DNA of 64,000 nucleotides. It comes from Streptomyces sp. SID12501 (GTDB lineage: Bacteria; Actinomycetota; Actinomycetes; Streptomycetales; Streptomycetaceae). The DNA is taken from positions 1 through 64,000 of the forward strand of contig NZ_JAAGLU010000041.1 in assembly GCF_010550245.1 (NCBI RefSeq). The letters run 5' to 3'. The translations under genes and the position numbers were made by a program. Below, in pieces: positions 39,841-48,133 of this stretch. Position 1 is the first letter of the stretch. The number at the start of each line of letters is the position of its first letter. The notes beneath the pieces were generated by a model. That model made no database searches, was not told where the DNA came from, and saw only the letters and a program-made list of their open reading frames with translations.

Positions 39841-41877
39841 ATGGATGTGAAGCGATACTTCCGTGGGCCGGTCATGTGGATCGGGCTGGCCGTCCTTGCC
39901 GTGGTCGTGTTGATGCAGGTCGTCGGCTCGTCCGGCGGCTACAAGACGGTGGACACAGGCCAGGTCGTCCAGGCGATCAACGACAACAAGGTCGAGCAGG
40001 CCAAGATCACCACCGGTGACGAGCAGGTCATCAAGGTCCAGCTCAAGGACGGCCAGAAAGTCGAGGGCAGCTCGAAGATCCAGGCGAGCTACATCGGCGA
40101 TCAGGGCGTCAACCTGGCGAACACTCTCCAGGACAAATTCCAGAACAAGCAGATTCCGGACGGCTACACGGTCTCTCCGACCAAGCAGAACGCTTTCGTC
40201 GGCATTCTGCTGTCGCTGCTCCCCTTCGTCCTCATCGTCGTCGTCTTCCTGTTCCTGATGAACCAGATGCAGGGCGGCGGCTCCCGGGTCATGCAGTTCG
40301 GGAAGTCCAAGGCCAAGCTCATCACCAAGGACACCCCGAAGACGACGTTCGCCGACGTGGCGGGCGCGGACGAGGCCGTCGAGGAACTCCACGAGATCAA
40401 GGAGTTCCTGCAGGAGCCGGCCAAGTTCCAGGCCGTCGGCGCCAAGATCCCCAAGGGTGTGCTCCTCTACGGGCCTCCCGGTACGGGCAAGACGCTGCTC
40501 GCACGTGCTGTCGCGGGCGAGGCGGGCGTTCCGTTCTACTCGATCTCGGGTTCCGACTTCGTCGAGATGTTCGTCGGTGTCGGTGCCTCCCGGGTCCGTG
40601 ACCTCTTCGAGCAGGCCAAGGCGAACGCCCCGGCGATCGTCTTCGTCGACGAGATCGACGCGGTCGGCCGCCATCGCGGCGCCGGCCTCGGCGGCGGTCA
40701 CGACGAGCGCGAGCAGACGCTCAACCAGCTGCTCGTCGAGATGGACGGATTCGACGTCAAGGGCGGTGTGATTCTCATCGCCGCCACGAACCGTCCCGAC
40801 ATCCTCGACCCGGCGCTGCTGCGTCCCGGCCGATTCGACCGCCAGATCGCGGTCGACCGTCCGGACATGCTGGGCCGTCTGGCGATCCTCAAGGTTCACC
40901 AGAAGGGCAAGCCGGTCGCTCCGGACGTCGATCTGTCGGCGGTCGCCCGTCGCACGCCGGGCTTCACCGGCGCGGACCTGAGCAACGTCCTCAACGAGGC
41001 AGCGCTGCTCACCGCCCGCACCGACAAGAAGCTGGTCGACAACGAGTCGCTCGACGAGGCCATCGACCGCGTCGTGGCGGGCCCGCAGAAGCGGACCCGG
41101 ATCATGTCGGAGAAGGAAAAGAAGATCACCGCGTACCACGAGGGCGGCCACGCCCTGGTCGCGGCGGCTTCCCCGAACTCCGACCCGGTCCACAAGATCA
41201 CGATCTTGTCGCGCGGCCGGGCCCTCGGTTACACGATGGTGCTCCCGGACGAGGACAAGTACTCCACCACCCGCAACGAGATGCTCGACCAGCTCGCTTA
41301 CATGCTGGGCGGCCGGGCGGCGGAGGAACTGGTCTTCCACGACCCGACGACGGGCGCTGCGAACGACATCGAGAAGGCCACGGCAACGGCCCGCGCGATG
41401 GTCACGCAGTACGGCATGACCGAGCGCCTCGGCGCGATCAAGTTCGGCGGCGACAACACCGAGCCCTTCCTGGGCCGGGAGATGTCGCACCCGCGCGACT
41501 ACTCGGAAGAGGTCGCCGCGCTCGTCGACGAAGAGGTCAAGAAGCTCATCGAGAACGCGCACAACGAGGCCTGGGAGATCCTGGTCGAGAACCGCGACGT
41601 CCTCGACGCCCTCGTGCTCGAGCTGCTGGAGAAGGAGACGCTGAGCAAGGAGCAGATCGCCGAGGTCTTCACTCCCATCATCAAGCGCCCGGCCCGCCCC
41701 GCGTGGACCGGCTCCTCCCGCCGTACGCCGTCCACCCGCCCGCCGGTGCTCTCCCCCAAGGAGCTGTCGCTGACGAACGGGACCAACGGCTCGGCGCCGG
41801 CGATCACTGCCAAGGCCGGAGCCACCGAATCCGTCTCCGCGACGGAGTCGGTGCCGGAGGACAGCACCGAGAGCTGA
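39841..41877 (+). CDS. ftsH: ATP-dependent zinc metalloprotease FtsH
   Basis: 678 residues from ATG 39841. Membrane helix near 12-25, an extracytoplasmic segment, a second helix near 120-140, then the AAA+ domain with Walker A Y-G-P-P-G-T-G-K-T, Walker B V-F-V-D-E-I-D-A-V-G and the second region of homology N-R-P-D-I-L-D-P-A-L-L-R-P-G-R-F-D-R. The zinc site is H-E-G-G-H. The C-terminal tail is Ser/Thr/Pro-rich. It degrades misfolded or regulated membrane proteins. ATG 39805 would add 12 residues, but AGGAGGG lies downstream of it. An 11-base palindrome GTTCTTAGAAC (39775-39785) lies in the promoter region. Confidence 0.95.
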   Translation: MDVKRYFRGPVMWIGLAVLAVVVLMQVVGSSGGYKTVDTGQVVQAINDNKVEQAKITTGDEQVIKVQLKDGQKVEGSSKIQASYIGDQGVNLANTLQDKFQNKQIPDGYTVSPTKQNAFVGILLSLLPFVLIVVVFLFLMNQMQGGGSRVMQFGKSKAKLITKDTPKTTFADVAGADEAVEELHEIKEFLQEPAKFQAVGAKIPKGVLLYGPPGTGKTLLARAVAGEAGVPFYSISGSDFVEMFVGVGASRVRDLFEQAKANAPAIVFVDEIDAVGRHRGAGLGGGHDEREQTLNQLLVEMDGFDVKGGVILIAATNRPDILDPALLRPGRFDRQIAVDRPDMLGRLAILKVHQKGKPVAPDVDLSAVARRTPGFTGADLSNVLNEAALLTARTDKKLVDNESLDEAIDRVVAGPQKRTRIMSEKEKKITAYHEGGHALVAAASPNSDPVHKITILSRGRALGYTMVLPDEDKYSTTRNEMLDQLAYMLGGRAAEELVFHDPTTGAANDIEKATATARAMVTQYGMTERLGAIKFGGDNTEPFLGREMSHPRDYSEEVAALVDEEVKKLIENAHNEAWEILVENRDVLDALVLELLEKETLSKEQIAEVFTPIIKRPARPAWTGSSRRTPSTRPPVLSPKELSLTNGTNGSAPAITAKAGATESVSATESVPEDSTES

Positions 41878-41920
41878 TCCCGGCTCTCGCGCCCCCTCCC
41901 GCTCAGTGGGCCCGGAATGG

Positions 41921-41960
41921 ATGCCGCGCCCCCCAGGATCTAGCCTGGGGGGCGCGGCAT
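41921..41960. terminator. Strong hairpin between ftsH and folE
   Basis: A perfect 17-base stem (ATGCCGCGCCCCCCAGG and its inverse) with a six-base loop, followed by TTCGGTTTGT. It starts 43 bases after the ftsH stop and should isolate folE transcription from ftsH. Confidence 0.88.
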
Positions 41961-42025
41961 TTCGGTTTGTCCGCACGTGCGGCGCGTGGTCCACACGCGT
42001 GACAGGGACAGGAACGAGGCACCAG

Positions 42026-42631
42026 ATGACCGATCCCGTGACGCTGGACGGCGAGGGCACGATCGGCGACTTCGACGAGAAGCGGGCGGAGAACGCCGTA
42101 CGCGAACTCCTGATCGCGGTCGGCGAGGACCCGGACCGCGAGGGGCTGAGGGAGACGCCGGGGCGGGTGGCGCGGGCGTACCGGGAGATATTCGCGGGGT
42201 TGTGGCAGCGGCCCGAGGACGTGCTGACGACGACGTTCGACCTGGGGCACGACGAGATGGTGCTGGTGAAGGACATCGAGGTCCTGAGCAGCTGTGAGCA
42301 TCATCTGGTGCCATTCGTCGGGGTCGCCCACGTCGGCTACATCCCCTCCGCCGACGGCAAGATCACCGGGTTGTCGAAGCTGGCCCGGCTCGTGGACGTC
42401 TACGCCCGTCGGCCGCAGGTGCAGGAACGACTCACCACACAGGTCGCCGACTCCCTGATGAAGATCCTGGAGCCGCGCGGGGTGATCGTCGTCGTGGAGT
42501 GCGAGCACATGTGCATGTCGATGCGGGGTGTTCGGAAGCCGGGTGCGAAGACCATCACGTCGGCGGTGCGTGGTCAGCTGCGGGATCCGGCCACCCGGAA
42601 CGAGGCGATGAGTCTGATCATGGCCCGCTGA
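42026..42631 (+). CDS. folE: GTP cyclohydrolase I
   Basis: 201 residues. Motifs G-L-R-E-T-P-G-R-V-A-R-A-Y, V-L-S-S-C-E-H-H-L-V-P-F and V-V-V-E-C-E-H-M-C-M-S-M-R-G carry the zinc ligands and catalytic His. It converts GTP to dihydroneopterin triphosphate, the first step of folate synthesis; folB, folK and folP lie just downstream on the other strand. ATG 42026 has ACGAGG at 42014-42019. Confidence 0.95.
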   Translation: MTDPVTLDGEGTIGDFDEKRAENAVRELLIAVGEDPDREGLRETPGRVARAYREIFAGLWQRPEDVLTTTFDLGHDEMVLVKDIEVLSSCEHHLVPFVGVAHVGYIPSADGKITGLSKLARLVDVYARRPQVQERLTTQVADSLMKILEPRGVIVVVECEHMCMSMRGVRKPGAKTITSAVRGQLRDPATRNEAMSLIMAR

Positions 42632-42674
42632 GCGCTCCGCGGGCGGGCCGGTGGATCGGCTGCGGGCTCGTAGT

Positions 42675-42730
42675 GGCTGGCCGCGCCCGCGCGGCGGTAG
42701 CCGCAAATCAAGCAGAGCCCCGCGTCCCTT
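42675..42730 (-). repeat. Dispersed intergenic repeat, copy C
   Basis: On the minus strand it reads AGGGACGCGGGGCT, CTGCTTGA, TTTGCGGCTACCGCCGC, GCGGGCGCGGCCAGCC. It lies in the gap between folE and the convergent DUF3180 gene, 43 bases after the folE stop. It is more diverged than copies A and B. Confidence 0.7.
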
Positions 42731-42754
42731 TGGGGCGTCCATCGCCAGGCCTGC

Positions 42755-43240
42755 CTACGCGGCCGGGGCGGTGCTCGCGTTGTTGTCGTCGTCCTCCGGG
42801 AGCTTGCAGACGCGTTCAAGGAAGAAGGCGGCCGCGATGACGCCGATTCCGGCGAGGACCGAGAAACCGGCGTAGATGGCCTGGTCGCGGCGGGCAGGGA
42901 TGTCCAGGGACTCCAGGAGGAAGGCGCCCGTGCCGCCGTACATCCCGGCGACCAGGGCGGCCACCAGGGCGCTGGCCTGGCCGAAGACGACCGCGCGGGC
43001 GGCCATCAGGGGGTCGACGCCCTTGGCGCCGGGGCGCCGGTCGCGCTGGGCCTTGAGGCGGGCGCGCAGGGAGAGGGCCGTGGCCAGCAGGACCACGGCG
43101 ATCAGGGCGAGGACGACGGGGGCGGCCAGCGGGACGCTGGGAAGCGTCCCCACCGTGTTCCACAGCCGGGCGCCCGCCCAGGAGAGCACTCCGGCGACGA
43201 CGAACACGCCGGCCAGCATCTTGACGCGCAGCTCTCTCAC
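42755..43240 (-). CDS. DUF3180 membrane protein
   Basis: 161 residues from GTG 43240 (AGGGG upstream). Four hydrophobic helices: M-L-A-G-V-F-V-V-A-G-V-L-S-W, V-V-L-A-L-I-A-V-V-L-L-A-T-A-L, A-S-A-L-V-A-A-L-V-A-G-M-Y-G-G and a final A-G-F-S-V-L-A-G-I-G-V-I-A-A-A-F-F. The actinobacterial DUF3180 family is nearly always found directly after folK, as here (59 bases downstream). Its function is unknown; the constant linkage suggests a role related to folate or pterin handling, or only co-expression. Confidence 0.9.
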   Translation of the reverse strand: MRELRVKMLAGVFVVAGVLSWAGARLWNTVGTLPSVPLAAPVVLALIAVVLLATALSLRARLKAQRDRRPGAKGVDPLMAARAVVFGQASALVAALVAGMYGGTGAFLLESLDIPARRDQAIYAGFSVLAGIGVIAAAFFLERVCKLPEDDDNNASTAPAA

Positions 43241-43299
43241 GGTGCCCCTTCAGCTCCCCGGACCGGACCGCCGACCTGCGGTCGTCATGACCTTAACGG

Positions 43300-43911
43300 C
43301 TATTCCGGCAGCTGGAGTTCCAGGTCGGCGCGGGGCGCGACACCTTCCAGGGCGACGGCCTCCAGGAGCGTGGCCACCGGGCCGCGGCCGGGCAGCTGGG
43401 CCTCGGGGTCCACGTCGTGCCAGGGGGCGAGGACGAAGGCCCGCTCGTGGGCGCGCGGGTGGGGGAGGGTGAGGACCGGGTCGTCGGAGACCTCGTCGGC
43501 GTACGCGACGATGTCGACGTCGATCGTGCGCGGGCCCCAGCGCTCCTCGCGGACGCGGTGGAAGGCGTCCTCGACCGCGTGGGCGCGCTCCAGGAGCGAG
43601 GACGGGGGCAGTGTCGTCTTCAGGACGACCACCGCGTTGAAGTACGACGGCTGACTGCCCGCCGGGACGCCCCACGGCTCTGTCTCGTAGACGGGGGAGA
43701 CCGCCTTGATGCGGACGCCCGGGGTGTCCTCCAGGGCGTCGATGGCCCCCTGGAGGGTCTCCAGGCGGTTGCCCAGGTTCGAGCCGAGGGAGATGACGGC
43801 GCGTTTCGGGTTGTGCAGCGTGGTGTCGGCGGCGTCCACCTGCCGCACCACGGAGGCGGGCACCGGCTGGACGGTCGGGTCGCTGTGACTCTCGGTGAAC
43901 GAGGTGGTCAT
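43300..43911 (-). CDS. folK: 2-amino-4-hydroxy-6-hydroxymethyldihydropteridine diphosphokinase
   Basis: 203 residues. HPPK signatures: V-I-S-L-G-S-N-L-G-N-R, V-S-P-V-Y-E-T-E-P-W-G-V-P, and E-R-W-G-P-R-T-I-D-V-D-I. An N-terminal extension of about 35 residues precedes the domain. It pyrophosphorylates hydroxymethyldihydropterin before DHPS. The ATG overlaps the folB stop by four bases (ATGA), so translation is coupled. Confidence 0.94.
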   Translation of the reverse strand: MTTSFTESHSDPTVQPVPASVVRQVDAADTTLHNPKRAVISLGSNLGNRLETLQGAIDALEDTPGVRIKAVSPVYETEPWGVPAGSQPSYFNAVVVLKTTLPPSSLLERAHAVEDAFHRVREERWGPRTIDVDIVAYADEVSDDPVLTLPHPRAHERAFVLAPWHDVDPEAQLPGRGPVATLLEAVALEGVAPRADLELQLPE

Positions 43912-44267
43912 GCTCGGCTCCGGGTGATGGTGATGGTCACGTCGTCGAAGGGGACCGTGATCGGCGCGCCCGGTTTGTGGACGCACACCTCGACCTCCTG
44001 GACCCCCTGGTGCTTCAGACAGACCTGCGCGATGCGCTCGGCGAGCGTCTCTATGAGGTCGACGGGCTCGCCCTCGACGACGGCCACGACCTCCTCCGCC
44101 ACGATGCCGTAGTGCACGGTTTTCGCCAGGTCGTCGTCGGCCGCGGCCGGACGGGTGTCCAGGCCGAGGGAGAGGTCCACGACGAAGGTCTGGCCCTCCT
44201 CCCGCTCCTGGGGGAACACACCGTGGTGTCCCCGGGCCCTCAGGCCGCGCAGCGCGACACGATCCAC
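43908..44267 (-). CDS. folB: Dihydroneopterin aldolase
   Basis: 119 residues from GTG 44267 (AGGAG eight bases upstream; GTG 44276 would overlap that site). Family motifs: R-G-H-H-G-V-F-P-Q-E-R-E-E-G-Q-T-F-V-V-D-L, H-Y-G-I-V-A-E-E-V-V, and L-I-E-T-L-A-E-R-I-A. It cleaves dihydroneopterin to 6-hydroxymethyl-dihydropterin and glycolaldehyde. Part of the folP-SnoaL-like-folB-folK-DUF3180 gene order; a 260-base gap with no recognised gene separates it from the SnoaL-like gene upstream. Confidence 0.94.
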   Translation of the reverse strand: MDRVALRGLRARGHHGVFPQEREEGQTFVVDLSLGLDTRPAAADDDLAKTVHYGIVAEEVVAVVEGEPVDLIETLAERIAQVCLKHQGVQEVEVCVHKPGAPITVPFDDVTITITRSRA

Positions 44268-44527
44268 GCGAATCACTCCTGCAATCGTCGTTGGCGGCCG
44301 CTTCGGACCGGGTGCGGTCGACCCGGGCAGCCACTTCCGAATCTACCCGCGAGCACTGACAGTGCCCGCCCCGCGAGAGGCCGGTCCAGGTGATGACCAG
44401 GAGGGTTCATCGAGCGTTTCCCCGCGGGAACACGGCTGCTCACGGGTTGGTAGCCGCACTTACCCCGTGTTCGTGATTCCAACCACGTTCGGCTGCGTTC
44501 AGCCGCGTTCGGTCCAGCAGGGCACTG

Positions 44528-45046
44528 TCAGGAGGGTGTGTCGTCGGCCCCCGCGTCGCTCTCGTCGTCTTCGTCACTCTCGGCGAGGACCGGGGAGGCG
44601 TGGTGCGCCCAGATCTTCCAGCCGACGGGGGTGCGCCGGAACACGTTGGTGGCGACGACCAGCTGGCCGACCAGCGGCCCCAGCTCGTCGCTGTCCTCGG
44701 GGGCCGGGCCGCCGCTGAGGATGTTCTCGGTGCAGGTCACCAGAGCGGTGTCGCCGGTGACGGAGACATGCACGTCGGTGAGGAAGAACTGGATGTACTC
44801 GGTGTTCGCCATGATCAGGGCGTACGAGCGGAGCACCTCGCCGCGTCCGGTCAGCACCGGCCAGCCCGGGTGCACGCAGGAGACCACACCGGTCTCCGCC
44901 GGGTCGTGGTACTCCTCGTCGACGCCCAGGTCGGTGGGGGTGAGCCAGAGCGCGGACAACTCGTCGAAGTCGCCCTGTTCCAGCGCCTCGTAGAAGGCGG
45001 TGTTGGCGAGTTCGACCTGCTCGACGTCGGTGTGGGGCGCGCTCAC
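44528..45046 (-). CDS. SnoaL/NTF2-like protein in the folate cluster
   Basis: 172 residues of the cone-shaped NTF2/SnoaL fold: A-N-T-A-F-Y-E-A-L-E-Q-G-D-F-D-E-L, C-V-H-P-G-W-P-V-L-T-G-R-G-E-V-L-R-S-Y, and a strand-rich end V-G-W-K-I-W-A-H-H-A-S-P-V. An acidic tail follows. The family binds small hydrophobic ligands, and some members are isomerases or hydrolases; no catalytic assignment is possible. The GTG start overlaps the folP stop (GTGA), so it is co-translated with dihydropteroate synthase. Confidence 0.85.
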   Translation of the reverse strand: MSAPHTDVEQVELANTAFYEALEQGDFDELSALWLTPTDLGVDEEYHDPAETGVVSCVHPGWPVLTGRGEVLRSYALIMANTEYIQFFLTDVHVSVTGDTALVTCTENILSGGPAPEDSDELGPLVGQLVVATNVFRRTPVGWKIWAHHASPVLAESDEDDESDAGADDTPS

Positions 45047-45939
45047 CGGGCTCCCTCGGCACTGCGGGCGGCTTCCGCGCCGCGGGCCTCCTCGACCGCG
45101 CGGGCGACCCGTACGGCGTCGGCGGTGGCGCGGACCTCGTGCACGCGGACCGCCCAGGCGCCCTGGTGGGCGGCGAGCGCGGAGACGGCGGCGGTGGCGG
45201 CGTCGCGCTCTCGCGCGGGCGGCGGGGCGCCCTCGGGGCCGGCCAGTACGCGGCCCAGGAACCGCTTCCGGGACGCGGCGACCAGGAGGGGGTGACCCAG
45301 ACCGTGGAGACGGTCGAGGTGGGCCAGGAGGGCCAGGTCGTGATCGGCGCTCTTGGAGAAGCCGAGGCCCGGGTCGACGACGATCCGGTCGGGGGCGACA
45401 CCGCCGGCCAGTACGGCGTCCACGCGCGCGTGGAGTTCGTCGACGACCTCGGAGACGACGTCGGCGTACACGCCCTTGACGTTGCCGCCCTCCAGGAAGC
45501 CGCGCCAGTGCATGACGACGAAGGGGGCGCCCGCGTCGGCGACGACCGGGATCATCGCGGGGTCCGCGAGGCCGCCGCTGACGTCGTTGACGAGTGCGGC
45601 GCCCGCCGCGAGCGCCTGCTCGGCGACCGAGGCGCGCATCGTGTCGACGGAGACGGTGACGCCCTCGGCGGCGAGGCCGCGCACCACGGGGACGACGCGC
45701 TTGAGTTCCTCGGTCTCGTCGACGCGGGTGGCGCCGGGGCGGGTGGACTCGCCGCCGACATCCACCAGGTCGGCGCCCTCGGTGACCAGGTCGAGGCCGT
45801 GCTTGACGGCTTTGGTCGTGTCGAACCAGCGGCCCCCGTCGGAGAAGGAGTCCGGGGTCACGTTCACGACGCCCATGACCGCGCAGCGGTCCCAGGCCGG
45901 GAGGCCGCTGACGCGGCCGCGTCCGCTGTGGTTGTTCAT
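45043..45939 (-). CDS. folP: Dihydropteroate synthase
   Basis: 298 residues from ATG 45939. DHPS motifs: M-G-V-V-N-V-T-P-D-S-F-S-D-G-G, A-D-L-V-D-V-G-G-E-S-T-R-P-G, A-A-L-V-N-D-V-S-G-G, D-P-G-L-G-F-S-K and a late A-A-S-R-K-R-F-L-G. It joins p-aminobenzoate to the pterin pyrophosphate. No ribosome binding site precedes ATG; TACGCT stands six bases upstream, so the operon transcript is probably leaderless and starts at this codon. Confidence 0.95.
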   Translation of the reverse strand: MNNHSGRGRVSGLPAWDRCAVMGVVNVTPDSFSDGGRWFDTTKAVKHGLDLVTEGADLVDVGGESTRPGATRVDETEELKRVVPVVRGLAAEGVTVSVDTMRASVAEQALAAGAALVNDVSGGLADPAMIPVVADAGAPFVVMHWRGFLEGGNVKGVYADVVSEVVDELHARVDAVLAGGVAPDRIVVDPGLGFSKSADHDLALLAHLDRLHGLGHPLLVAASRKRFLGRVLAGPEGAPPPARERDAATAAVSALAAHQGAWAVRVHEVRATADAVRVARAVEEARGAEAARSAEGAR

Positions 45940-46097
45940 GCGTTCAGCGTAGGCCCCCGGCGGTTGGGCGGTTCTTGTTGGTGCGGGTGCGTTGCGGCTT
46001 GGGCCTTTGTTTCCCACCCAACCACCCGTCTCGGTCCGTCAGTTGGCTCGGTTGAACGACAAACAAAGAGCATGTGCGGCCTTTCCGCGTCACCCCC

Positions 46098-47933
46098 TCA
46101 GACCGCACGCACTCTGCCTCTCTCCGCTGTCGCCCCGTGGGCGCACGGGCGCGGGGTCGAGGTGCGGCGGCGGAGGATGCGGGGGAGGGCCAGGGTGACG
46201 AAGCCCTCCGCCTGCATCGCGGCGAGGCCGATGCGGGGCAGGTCGCTGGAGGTGCGGTAGACCACGAAGCGCGGTTCCCAGCGGGGGCGGAACTTGGCGT
46301 TGAACTTGTACAGGGACTCGATCTGGAACCAGCGGGACAGGAACACCAGCAGGCCCCGCCAGGCGCGCAGGACCGGCCCGGCGCCGATCTTCTCGCCGCG
46401 GGCCAGCGCCGAGCGGAACATGGCGAAGTTCAGCGAGACGCGGGTGACGTCGAGGCGGGGGGCGGCCTCCAGGGCGGCCACGATGAGCAGTTCGTTCATG
46501 CCGGGGTCGGCCGCCCGGTCGCGCCGCATCAGGTCCAGGGAGACGCCGTCGGTGCCCCAGGGCACGAAGTGCAGGATCGCCTTCAGGTCGCCGTACGGGC
46601 CCGGCTGGTCGTCCGCCTTGTGGGCGGTGGCGACCAGGCAGTCGCCGTCGTCCGGGTCGCCGATGCGGCCCAGCGCCATGGAGAAGCCGCGCTCGGTGTC
46701 GGTGCCGCGCCAGGCCTCCGCGGCGAGCCGGATGCGCTCCAGTTCGTTCTCCCCGACGTCACGGATGCGCCGTACCCGGGTTTCGTAGCCCGCGCGTTCG
46801 ATGCGTTTGACCATCTGGCGCACGTTGCGCATCGCGCGCCCGGAGAGGGAGAAATCCGCGACGTCCACCACCGCCTCGTCGCCCAGTTCGAGGGCGTCGA
46901 GGCCGGTCTCACGGGTCCAGACCTCGCCGCCGGTCTCGGAGCAGCCCATGACCGCGGGGGTCCAGGAGTGGGCCTTGGCCTCGTCCATGAAGCGTTCGAT
47001 GGCGCCCGGCCAGGCCTCCACGTCGCCGATCGGGTCGCCGCTGGCGAGCATCACGCCGGACACCACCCGGTAGGTGACGGCGGCCTTGCCGCTGGGGGAG
47101 AAGACGACCGCCTTGTCGCGGCGCAGCGCGAAGTGGCCGAGGGAGTCGCGGCGGCCGTGCTTGTCGAGCAGGACGCGCAGCCGGTCCTCGTCCTCCGGGG
47201 TCAGGTGTGCGGCCGGGTGTTCGGGCCGGAAGGCGAAGTAGATCGTCGTGATGGCGGTCAGCAGGCCCAGGGCGCCGAGCGAGTAGCCGACGGTCCAGGA
47301 GGTGGGTCCGTCGTAGTCGACGGGGCCCTCGAAGCCGAACAGGCCGTACAGGACGTGGGTGATGCGGTCGGCGAGGCTCGGGTCGCCGTACATGCGGTCG
47401 CCGTGCGCGCTCACTATGACCAGCCCGAGCGCGAGCGAACCGGCGCTCATCAGCACGAAGTTGGTGAGTGCGCGCCAGCGGCTGCGCGGGTCGGGCAGCG
47501 CCTCGAACTCGGTGCGGTGGCGCAGCAGCACCACCAGCAGGAGTACGGAGATGACGAGCCCGACGACCGAGTGCCGGTAGGCGAACTGGGCCACGGCGCC
47601 GGCCGGCAGCAGGGCCACGGCTGCGCGCCAGGCGCGGCGCTTGCGGCGCCTGAGGCCGTGCGCGAGGAGCAGCAGCAGGACGCCGGTGCTGAGCGAGAGC
47701 GCGGCGGCGAACGGGCCGAGCGCGCCCGGCAGCACCTCCGCGATCGTGTGCATCCGGCTGTGCCTGAAGCGCGGGAAGACGCCCGCGGCGATGTCGACCA
47801 GACCCACGAGCGCACAGGCCCGGGCGACGACGGCGGGGACGGCTTCGGGACGAGGACCGCGCAGTATGCGCCGTACTCGGCTTGATCGTCCCGGAACCTC
47901 GACCGACATTTCCCCATCTATCCTGACAGACAT
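46098..47933 (-). CDS. MprF-like phosphatidylglycerol lysyltransferase-domain protein (DUF2156)
   Basis: 611 residues from ATG 47933. About six membrane helices occupy 40-260 (including L-S-L-S-T-G-V-L-L-L-L-L-A and L-V-I-S-V-L-L-L-V-V-L-L). A GNAT-like DUF2156 domain follows: F-S-P-S-G-K-A-A-V-T-Y-R-V, A-S-G-D-P-I-G-D, G-R-A-M-R-N-V-R-Q-M-V-K-R-I, and L-D-L-M-R-R-D. Such proteins transfer lysine or another aminoacyl group from tRNA to phosphatidylglycerol, increasing surface charge; no lysyl-tRNA synthetase is fused. It is divergent from the esterase gene. Confidence 0.85.
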   Translation of the reverse strand: MSVRIDGEMSVEVPGRSSRVRRILRGPRPEAVPAVVARACALVGLVDIAAGVFPRFRHSRMHTIAEVLPGALGPFAAALSLSTGVLLLLLAHGLRRRKRRAWRAAVALLPAGAVAQFAYRHSVVGLVISVLLLVVLLRHRTEFEALPDPRSRWRALTNFVLMSAGSLALGLVIVSAHGDRMYGDPSLADRITHVLYGLFGFEGPVDYDGPTSWTVGYSLGALGLLTAITTIYFAFRPEHPAAHLTPEDEDRLRVLLDKHGRRDSLGHFALRRDKAVVFSPSGKAAVTYRVVSGVMLASGDPIGDVEAWPGAIERFMDEAKAHSWTPAVMGCSETGGEVWTRETGLDALELGDEAVVDVADFSLSGRAMRNVRQMVKRIERAGYETRVRRIRDVGENELERIRLAAEAWRGTDTERGFSMALGRIGDPDDGDCLVATAHKADDQPGPYGDLKAILHFVPWGTDGVSLDLMRRDRAADPGMNELLIVAALEAAPRLDVTRVSLNFAMFRSALARGEKIGAGPVLRAWRGLLVFLSRWFQIESLYKFNAKFRPRWEPRFVVYRTSSDLPRIGLAAMQAEGFVTLALPRILRRRTSTPRPCAHGATAERGRVRAV

Positions 47934-48133
47934 CGCATCCCGTAGTTCTGCGAGAGACCTGGAATCCGGAGCCAATCCGGCATCCGGCGACATTGCGCCC
48001 TCTAGGACGGTGTCTCAGGGGAAGAGGTTCACTCCCCTGTGGAAAGCCGTATCAAAGGACATCCAAAGTCCGGGGCAAGCCGCAGTGAAGGAAGCGCGCG
48101 CGTCGCCGGCGAAGAGAGTGGGCGACTGCAGTC

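Noticed and set aside
38932..42276. Very long minus-strand frame antisense to hpt, ftsH and folE
   Set aside because: Long stop-free antisense frames are expected in GC-rich coding DNA; the plus-strand genes carry full family signatures.
37953..42631. tilS-hpt-ftsH-folE cluster as a novel operon
   Set aside because: This order is widely conserved in Gram-positive bacteria and each gene is ordinary.
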